Shown here piece by piece: positions 61,601 through 64,000 of a stretch of 64,000 nt of DNA (the first letter of the stretch is position 1; each line of letters opens with the position of its first letter). This DNA comes from Chaetoderma sp. LZ-2023a (Eukaryota > Mollusca > Caudofoveata > Chaetodermatida > Chaetodermatidae): positions 10,618,145 to 10,682,144 of the forward strand of contig CM067365.1 in NCBI GenBank assembly GCA_034401795.1. The letters are read 5' to 3'. The notes below the pieces were generated by a model. The model saw only the letters and a program-made list of their open reading frames with translations. It was not told where the DNA came from and ran no database searches. Made by a program: the position numbers and the translations under genes.

Positions 61601-63590
61601 CTGATTATGACATCATAACTTCAAAAATAAGAAGTTAAATCGATCCGAAACAAACATCCAGGTGTAAGGACGAATTGTATTCATATCCAGAACATCCTAA
61701 CTGGAGAGGATAGTATATACAGACTATACAAACATCAGATAAACAATGATAAATTGGCCGAAGATTTCATAAATATTTTCAAATATAATTGAAGTGCCTC
61801 ATATCATAACTAGAACACCTGAGTCTTTAGCACAGCCAAACCATCCAATCTGATGCACTGGAAGCTCCACCAACACTATGACCTCTTAACTCTCTCCACC
61901 ACTAAGGGGAAGGAAGTGGACCAAGAGGGCAAAGTGAGAAGACCTAACAATGTTAGTAGGAAATGGAACCTTGGTGGAGAGAAAAACAAACCCTCTGACG
62001 ATGTGCTGTCCTGTTCAATCATAGATAGATACCTGTGGACATAAACACAAAGAGAGACTAGTATTTCATAGCGCCAATTTGAAATAAACCAGTTTTCTAG
62101 GCACTTATCACGTCTAATCGCGAGTCCCGGAAACACATTACATCGGAACTAAAACGCTAAATTAGACAAACATTTAATAGAAATCACCTGATAACTTGAT
62201 TCTGGTCCTTCCTCAGAAGCTTTGGGACGATCAGACATGATTTCTTGATGGATTATGTATGAAAATGAGCGATGAGAAATTTTCTTTGCAGAAAAAAGCT
62301 TAAAGCATATGTCTCTTTGAGCCAATAAATTGGTAAAGAGGAAATACTAGTCTGCGCATGCGCGAGGTTGGGGCTGGCATCCGCCGGACTGACATCTGAC
62401 TACCTGCCCAGTAGGGGCACCTTGCTTTTTTAATCTGAGTGTTTATTGAGTGTGTCGATATTTGGCAATATTCAAAGAGTATTAGGGAGGTAAGGTATAC
62501 CCTTGAAGTGAAAAGGGTTAATTATCCCACTGTAGAAGGACTTTAGATGCTGTAAATACATTACTATGATCATTGTATATTTTTCAGATCATGTTCAAGG
62601 TTGTTCATTCCCCATGTATCGTCTCATACTTTCTTTTGTTAAAGAGAATTACCTACAAGCTCAAATAATATTTGGGAAATTTTTAATATTTTTATTGCAA
62701 TATAAAGAGCTTAATATACTATTAAATGCATACTAATTTTTATACACAAATTCTGACTGTCGCCCATATTTCTTATGTTATTCTTGTTCTGTATTAATAG
62801 AGATGCACACAAAAGTTGTTTACAGATCACTCAGATTCGAGGGAAATCAGAAAATCTTAAATATGTCTAGACAGTCACTGATAATAGTGGTGCCAGTGTG
62901 CCTCAAAGATCAAAGCCTACCAGCGCCGAGGGTCGAACAACAATAATTTACAGAGCCATTATCATACAAATTAATCAGTTGCCGACATTGCAGCTATGAT
63001 TATGGACCGCAAACGCGCCAGGTCCTATTAAATACTCTGGAGTTCTCTTGAAATTAGTTAGTTCTCTTTAGGTTTGCAATTTTAATATTTGTGAAATTCA
63101 TAATTTCATCTTTTTACTATTGAGTGATCGCATTTATAAGAAACGCTGTTCAAGTGCGAGTATTGCCGCACTAGAACCATTTTATGCACATACTTCTGTA
63201 TATTATGCTTTGAAATTTACCTGGGTACTGGGTCTTTAAAATTAACTGAAATCCGATCCGATCCGATCATGTAGTTTCCAAGAGATAGTCAGAATTTGGT
63301 CTGATCAAGTTTAGTTTCTATCCGGATCATGGCCAAAATCTGCAAATTCGCTTTCACTGTAAGACGATCCATAAAATTTCAATGTCATGATGGGATTTGA
63401 ATAAAATCATCTTCTTTTGGCATGTAGATGGAATCTATTCAGGAAACAAACTTCAATCGTCTATACCTGCTTTTAAACGCTTCATCTCTGCAAGCTTATA
63501 CTTCAACACAAAGCTCCATGCATTTAGTTCATCCAGCCGCTTAATGACACTCTCTGTTGCCCAAGAAGGAGCCGTGATATTGTGCCGCCT
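31711..63590 (-). CDS. ACP2-like: Histidine acid phosphatase, ACP2-like, 3' part (5 exons)
   Basis: This host gene would hydrolyse phosphomonoesters in the lysosome or at the cell surface. The five exons are 63467-63590, 48895-48983, 38928-39120, 34902-35027 and 31711-31847. They sum to 669 bases, with matching intron phases (1, 0, 1, 1) and GT/AG borders. The encoded 222 residues follow vertebrate prostatic and lysosomal acid phosphatases in order: an HNIT..PSWAT segment, a GPLL..I segment, the catalytic YSGHDTT motif, a YRNDT..EPY..PG segment, a CxxxC plus VDWETEC segment, a transmembrane helix, and a basic stop-transfer followed by a YLPI tail. The N-terminal half, with the RHG motif, is outside the window to the right. 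The transmembrane anchor and tyrosine tail favour the ACP2 type over secreted ACP3. Introns are 14.5, 9.8, 3.9 and 3.1 kb and full of repeats. Exon identity rests on remembered family motifs and on phase; no transcript was seen. Confidence 0.9.
31972..32065. repeat. Hairpin of the 'ttgaatattttgaaa' family
   Basis: 'ttgctgaatattttgaaaat' plus 'aatttgactgaaagttgttggtgg' is mirrored by 'ccaccaacaactttcagtca' plus 'aattattttcaaaatattta'. Intronic. Confidence 0.85.
32225..32680. repeat. Degenerate inverted-repeat stretch
   Basis: 'gtcatacatcattggaaagc' (32409) is inverted at 32610 (gctttccaatgatgtatgat). The outer part contains a dispersed 'cttccggctggtaaccacga' sequence. Probably an old MITE in the last acid phosphatase intron; no exon seen. 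Confidence 0.5.
32697..32925 (-). other. Unidentified minus-strand frame in the last intron
   Basis: About 68 codons ending in a stop at 32687 (..LLADTTANKQLARIELLFH) with coding-like composition. It is preceded by a (TAA/ATT)n microsatellite (32927-32955). It does not fit the acid phosphatase; it may be a fragment of an unrecognised dispersed element. Confidence 0.3.
33060..34420 (+). repeat. 'aagatggcc'-type element, plus orientation
   Basis: Repeated blocks with 'ttggtggccatcttggattt', 'ccgaaaccacttggcggatt' and 'gaaccaagtttgttcaaggg' mirror those of 5147-7530. The diagnostic 'aacaagaggcc' end is not seen, so it is a partial copy in an intron. Confidence 0.75.
34450..34640. repeat. (ATT)n and (CA)n microsatellites
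   Basis: A short ATT run near 34458 and an almost pure (CA)n run from about 34551 to 34633. Confidence 0.9.
34902..35027 (-). CDS. ACP2-like: Acid phosphatase exon with C-terminal cysteine segment
   Basis: This 126-base exon, phase 1 to phase 1, lies between 'ctggtttcag' and 'gtaaga'. It encodes CDAKCPFNRF and IPVDWETEC, matching the CxxxCPLxxF...PxDWxxEC segment after the catalytic core in ACP2 and ACP3, then a Thr/Ser-rich linker. The Gly that opens it is completed by the last base of the upstream exon. Its acceptor sits at the very edge of a 30-bp tandem array whose units repeat the acceptor and the first seven exon bases. Confidence 0.9.
35021..36930 (-). repeat. 30-bp minisatellite carrying a 3' splice site (two blocks)
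   Basis: Blocks at 35021-35190 (about 6 divergent copies) and 36165-36930 (about 25 copies) share a 30-bp unit. On the minus strand the unit contains CTAATC, a branch-site-like sequence, then GGTTTCAGGTTGTGA, which is the acceptor and first seven bases of exon 34902-35027. The block nearer the exon is more diverged. The two blocks are separated by about 970 bp of other repeats, as if an insertion or an unrelated array had grown inside. Confidence 0.92.
35190..36160. repeat. Repeat block between the two splice-acceptor arrays
   Basis: Contains a duplicated 'gaaactcaaacttgatctgt' plus 'aacttctcataacaaag' segment (35290 and 35450) and about four ~150-bp copies with 'gggggtgggccaaatgtaaa' and 'gatatgggtaactcacatat' (from about 35585). 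No coding evidence. Confidence 0.75.
36936..38700 (-). mobile_element. Non-autonomous element with 'aagatggcc' tandem core
   Basis: Left end 'aacaagaggcccaacagcct' plus 'gtatcgctcacctgg'; right end 'catggcataagctcacttgg' plus 'cctttcaggccaggtgagct'. Core blocks recur at about 37157, 37788 and 38341. Closely related to 5147-7530. It lies in the acid phosphatase intron beside the 30-bp array. Confidence 0.8.
38928..39120 (-). CDS. ACP2-like: Acid phosphatase exon with catalytic HD motif
   Basis: This 193-base exon runs from a 'tgtcttttag' acceptor to a strong 'gtgagt' donor, phase 0 to phase 1. Only one frame is open. It starts HDTTLISFLDSL, the second catalytic motif of the histidine acid phosphatases; the Asp is the proton donor in the family. 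It ends YRNDTTTEPYLLTIPG, matching the family YRN-T..PYPL.LPG segment with its N-glycosylation sequon. A TTMTTGE loop in the middle is longer and more Thr-rich than in the vertebrate proteins I remember. Confidence 0.92.
39206..39503. repeat. Cluster of 'ttgaatattttgaaa' hairpins
   Basis: A full hairpin at 39206-39303, a left arm alone at 39350-39385, and a second full hairpin at 39408-39503, all in the acid phosphatase intron near exon 38928-39120. Confidence 0.85.
39893..40110 (+). repeat. Palindrome-core composite MITE, 3' truncated
   Basis: 'aatccagttttagcaatgcc', 'tttgcctgtgttgggatcaa', 'ctatacaggtaagcggttga' and a hairpin (40003-40104) appear in the family order. The right terminal region is absent. 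Confidence 0.8.
40300..42130. repeat. 151-bp tandem array with 302-bp dimer structure
   Basis: About twelve copies of a ~151-bp unit built around 'aagatggcc' and 'ggccatcttggatttcgg' inverted motifs. Between about 40930 and 41890 the copies alternate as two types, so identity is highest at 302 bp. The repeated short open frames in it are phase-locked shadows. The array lies in the acid phosphatase intron between exons 48895-48983 and 38928-39120. Confidence 0.92.
42185..42285. repeat. Hairpin MITE core ('tgactggctcg' family)
   Basis: 'accactggaatgactggctc' with 'gagccagtcattcaagtgat' and the right-hand 'gtgtcttctctttgtcag'. The left outer arm is missing where the 151-bp array ends. Confidence 0.75.
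42688..43665 (-). mobile_element. Short element sharing ends with 36936-38700
   Basis: Left end 'acaagaagcccaagggcctg' plus 'tgacactcacctgg'; right end 'accatggcataagctcactt' plus 'gagccttcagggtggg'. The core differs from the other two elements: ~200-bp blocks with 'tttctggaaaatccaggata' and 'accaatcaagattctgtaaa'. Intronic. Confidence 0.7.
43666..43985. repeat. 'gaccttgacctttt' dispersed repeat
   Basis: Two copies of 'ttgggtccagtatgattaac' and a 'gacgacgccaccgccaccac' tail, related in style to 25430-26345. No coding capacity. Confidence 0.65.
44228..48894 (-). repeat. 58-bp minisatellite, ~80 copies, carrying a 5' splice site
   Basis: A tandem array of a 58-bp unit lies in the acid phosphatase intron directly downstream of exon 48895-48983. 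On the minus strand each unit contains CTTTGTGTATTCAGGGGTAAGC-type sequence, identical around TTCAGGGGTAAGC to the real exon end and donor. Variants (atatgga/atataga, gaatacac/gaatacgc, acaaac/acaatc) recur in fixed order, for example from 47210, 47510, 47745, 48195 and 48375, so blocks of several units were copied together. Copies at both ends are as similar as those in the middle, suggesting recent turnover. Confidence 0.95.
48895..48983 (-). CDS. ACP2-like: Acid phosphatase exon ending just before the catalytic His-Asp
   Basis: This 89-base exon starts in phase 1 after 'gccattgcag' and ends in phase 0 before 'gtaagc'. It encodes PLLEEITEQMKAK, an NGS glycosylation sequon, and finally LFVYSG, the strand leading into the catalytic HD motif carried by the next exon. 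It is squeezed between two tandem arrays: the 58-bp array begins at its 3' edge, and a second array ends about 25 bases upstream of its acceptor. The last ~15 coding bases recur in every unit of the 58-bp array. Confidence 0.88.
49010..51925. repeat. Compound minisatellite of 25-bp and 18-bp units
   Basis: The array mixes 'cagtggtcatctcaatgtta' plus ctggt (25 bp) and 'cacctcaatgttactggt' (18 bp) units. A longer block of about 1.04 kb is duplicated: the rare variant 'gttcagtgttcatc' occurs near 49912 and 50953, and 'tacgagtcagtgg' near 50161 and 51211. Several frames stay open by chance across it; these are not genes. It lies in the acid phosphatase intron just upstream of exon 48895-48983. 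Confidence 0.93.
51960..52190 (+). repeat. 'aagatggcc'-family fragment
   Basis: 'gattcaaaactcatgaaacc', 'ccaagtttgtttaagaagac' and 'ccagaaccgatgaagggatt' match the family, plus orientation. Confidence 0.7.
52200..53038. other. Intronic stretch without recognised features
   Basis: Contains an imperfect palindrome around 'cctgcaggcagacatgtaga' (52630-52730) and a donor-like 'aaaggtaagt' at 52744 on the plus strand, but no exon could be supported. Confidence 0.4.
53039..53539 (-). other. Unidentified 166-codon frame in intron
   Basis: A minus-strand open frame with plausible composition (RLAELRSFRLFGLTERTC; EFYEHKDARPRKRGSSATI), a Ser/Thr-rich middle and a basic end. No family recognised. It could be an exon, a small intronic gene or a transposon fragment. 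Flanking repeats argue for the last. Confidence 0.3.
53560..53745. repeat. Degenerate 'tttggcggtgca' minisatellite
   Basis: Irregular ~24-28-bp units (tttggcggtgcaccatg, tttggcgatgcagaaatg, tttggtggtgcagagaaa). Open frames over it are artefacts. Confidence 0.8.
53746..54090 (+). repeat. Dispersed repeat with 'gccaagtttcattaaat' blocks
   Basis: Two related blocks with 'ccaagtttcattaaaatatc' lead to a 'ggatggacagatggacggat' simple-repeat end and 'cagggccctaa'. It looks like a short non-autonomous element; no coding capacity. Confidence 0.65.
54091..55340. other. Intronic stretch without recognised features
   Basis: AT-rich, no supported exon. 'ctaatagaagcc'-like phrases recur between 54110 and 55150, suggesting a decayed repeat. 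Confidence 0.4.
55345..55575. mobile_element. Hairpin MITE ('tgactggctcg' family), near-complete
   Basis: Left end 'taaccgtttaaaactaatat', right end 'gaccaaattcaaggggtaat', central palindrome 'tgactggctcgataactgag' plus 'ccagtca'. It abuts the DIRS element. Confidence 0.8.
55615..55805 (+). repeat. DIRS terminal inverted repeat, left (3')
   Basis: Runs from 'tgatactaacctccctaata' through 'gtgcccctactgggcaggta' to 'accaaatttattggctgaca'. The reverse complement of 62320-62510 matches it nearly throughout. Confidence 0.92.
55858..55960. repeat. DIRS internal complementary region
   Basis: The first half (ggtaagtatcaactctctca..gatttcgttt) is the complement of the left outer end. The second half (tttcacttcaagagtatact plus tacctccctaatactct) is the complement of the right outer end. 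In DIRS elements this bridge is thought to template joining of the ends into a circle. Confidence 0.9.
56543..57480 (-). pseudogene. DIRS tyrosine recombinase region, broken
   Basis: The core-binding part is seen in AMFMAKARRGSTSRAYNYKI and QVVADFLCHLYDAYSLKPNS, and the catalytic end in AHSFRGVVASTALFNGVPVD, the HxxR-type region of the recombinase. The living enzyme inserts the element as a circle without target duplication. Broken. Confidence 0.85.
57480..59250 (-). pseudogene. DIRS reverse transcriptase and RNase H region, broken
   Basis: RT signatures include TKSTGGWRPILNLKSLNKFI, SIDLKDAYFHIPIA and LAIGISKAPQVFTRVV. RNase H shows VLVRSDNSTVVTCINRHGG and VHIPGWLNLLADSLSRR. The domain end HWGKPNIDLFATKKNAKMTT is typical of DIRS and related pol genes. 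Several breaks. Confidence 0.9.
59420..61272 (-). pseudogene. DIRS gag-like region, main exon, broken
   Basis: Basic, helical start (TKEKALEEERKLKKARSGKK), then a long low-homology region, HSQVATEEDWSDACQW, and PVTVQRAIQDGINLS toward the end. The copy at 27857-29898 is a diverged relative. A few breaks. Confidence 0.75.
61273..62238 (-). other. DIRS first coding exon and probable spliceosomal intron
   Basis: An ATG at 62238 opens MSDRPKASEEGPESSYQ (17 codons, ending 62188), followed directly by the donor CAG|GTGATT. An acceptor TTTCTATCTTTACAG ends at 61273. The implied 915-base intron is phase 0 and leads into the gag-like frame. Spliceosomal introns are known in some DIRS1-like elements. 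The intron contains two G-homopolymer runs (about 61373-61390, 61515-61530). Confidence 0.65.
62320..62512 (-). repeat. DIRS terminal inverted repeat, right (5')
   Basis: On the minus strand it reads 'cacttcaagggtatacctta' then 'cctccctaatactctttgaa', and continues as the left copy does. The promoter would be expected here. Confidence 0.92.
62513..63466. other. Intronic stretch without recognised features
   Basis: AT-rich sequence between the DIRS element and acid phosphatase exon 63467-63590. No exon, open frame or repeat supported. Confidence 0.5.
63467..63590 (-). CDS. ACP2-like: Acid phosphatase exon (first in window)
   Basis: This 124-base exon begins after a 'tatctacag' acceptor and ends before a 'gtatag' donor. 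It starts in phase 0 and ends in phase 1. It reads RRHNITAPSWATES at its start, matching the conserved HNxTxPSWAT segment of prostatic and lysosomal acid phosphatases, where the Asn is a known N-glycosylation site. It ends in ..KRLKAG, with the Gly codon split across the intron. The upstream exon that should carry the preceding residues was not found before position 64000. Confidence 0.88.
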
Positions 63591-63739
63591 CTGTAGATAC
63601 ATAATCAATTATATTCACAAATTAATCACATGTCATTTGCATATATTAAAAAGAAATTTAATCTCACTTTTTACTAGCTATTCAGGCGATAGAATATACT
63701 TGAGAATAGATCTGAGGAATTCTGGGTAACTTAGTACTT

Positions 63740-63957
63740 TAACCCTTTATCACTCATATCAGCCAAAAATGGCTTCTGCAGTAGTCTTGAGAAAGATCCA
63801 TTTGTAGACCAAGAGAAGACGATTTTTTTTAAATTTACCATTGGGATGACTGGCTCGGTCATTCCAATGGTAAATTTTCAAAAAATAGTCTTCTCTTGGT
63901 CTGCAAATGGACCTTTTCTATGAGAAAATTGAAATTTTCTTGACTATTAGAAGAGTT
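63740..63957. mobile_element. Hairpin MITE ('tgactggctcg' family), complete
   Basis: Left end 'ttaaccctttatcactcata' and right end 'ttcttgactattagaagagt' plus ta. The arms pair over most of ~215 bp with a short centre 'tgactggctcggtcattcca'. It lies in the acid phosphatase intron at the window edge and is a useful reference copy. Confidence 0.85.
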
Positions 63958-64000
63958 AGACATTTGGAATTCCATGTGTCTATGATCATTTGATCACAAA

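Larger units (their letters stand above)
55577..62512 (-). mobile_element. DIRS1-like tyrosine-recombinase retrotransposon, broken
   Basis: About 6.9 kb with inverted terminal repeats (about 55615-55805 against 62320-62510) and an internal complementary region at 55858-55960 whose two halves pair with the two outer ends, the hallmark DIRS arrangement. Gene order on the minus strand is gag-like, reverse transcriptase, RNase H, tyrosine recombinase. The terminal repeats are about 93 percent alike by eye, so it is moderately old. The coding part is interrupted perhaps five or more times. It lies in the largest acid phosphatase intron in the same orientation as the gene. Confidence 0.92.

Overview
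The window looks like intron-rich, repeat-saturated DNA from an aquatic invertebrate. A lophotrochozoan, perhaps a mollusc, is my guess. The grounds are the hairpin MITEs, the 'aagatggccgcc' dispersed family, a Polinton and DIRS elements together with a metazoan-type spliced gene. No rRNA, tRNA, CRISPR array or prokaryotic operon was seen.

The one clear host gene is on the minus strand: the 3' half of a membrane-anchored histidine acid phosphatase (lysosomal acid phosphatase, ACP2-like). I found five exons by reading the minus strand: 63467-63590, 48895-48983, 38928-39120, 34902-35027 and 31711-31847. All have GT/AG borders, intron phases agree at every joint, and the coding sum is 669 bases (222 residues plus stop). 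They cover the second half of the catalytic domain, the catalytic His-Asp motif (split by an intron), the Cys-bearing C-terminal segment, one transmembrane helix and a short tail with a YxxPhi-type sorting signal. The 5' half lies beyond the right edge.

The most unusual observation is in that gene's introns. Two minisatellites appear to have grown out of its own splice junctions. A 58-bp array of about 80 copies (44228-48894) starts at the 3' end of exon 48895-48983, and its unit repeats the last ~15 exon bases plus the 5' splice site. A 30-bp array (35021-35190 and 36165-36930, about 30 copies) starts at the 5' end of exon 34902-35027, and its unit repeats the branch-site-like sequence, the 3' splice site and the first seven exon bases.

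Layout. 1-10308: dispersed repeats, a 40-bp minisatellite, and a MITE swollen by 28 copies of a 39-bp unit. 10309-24742: a broken Polinton/Maverick inserted at the edge of a hairpin MITE. 24743-31000: repeats plus an old DIRS gag fragment split by a TTAA-flanked insertion. 31711-63590: the acid phosphatase gene, whose introns carry several tandem arrays, three elements with shared ends, and, in the 14.5-kb intron, a near-complete but broken DIRS1-like retrotransposon (55577-62512) with inverted terminal repeats, an internal complementary region and its own probable intron. 63591-64000: intron with another hairpin MITE.
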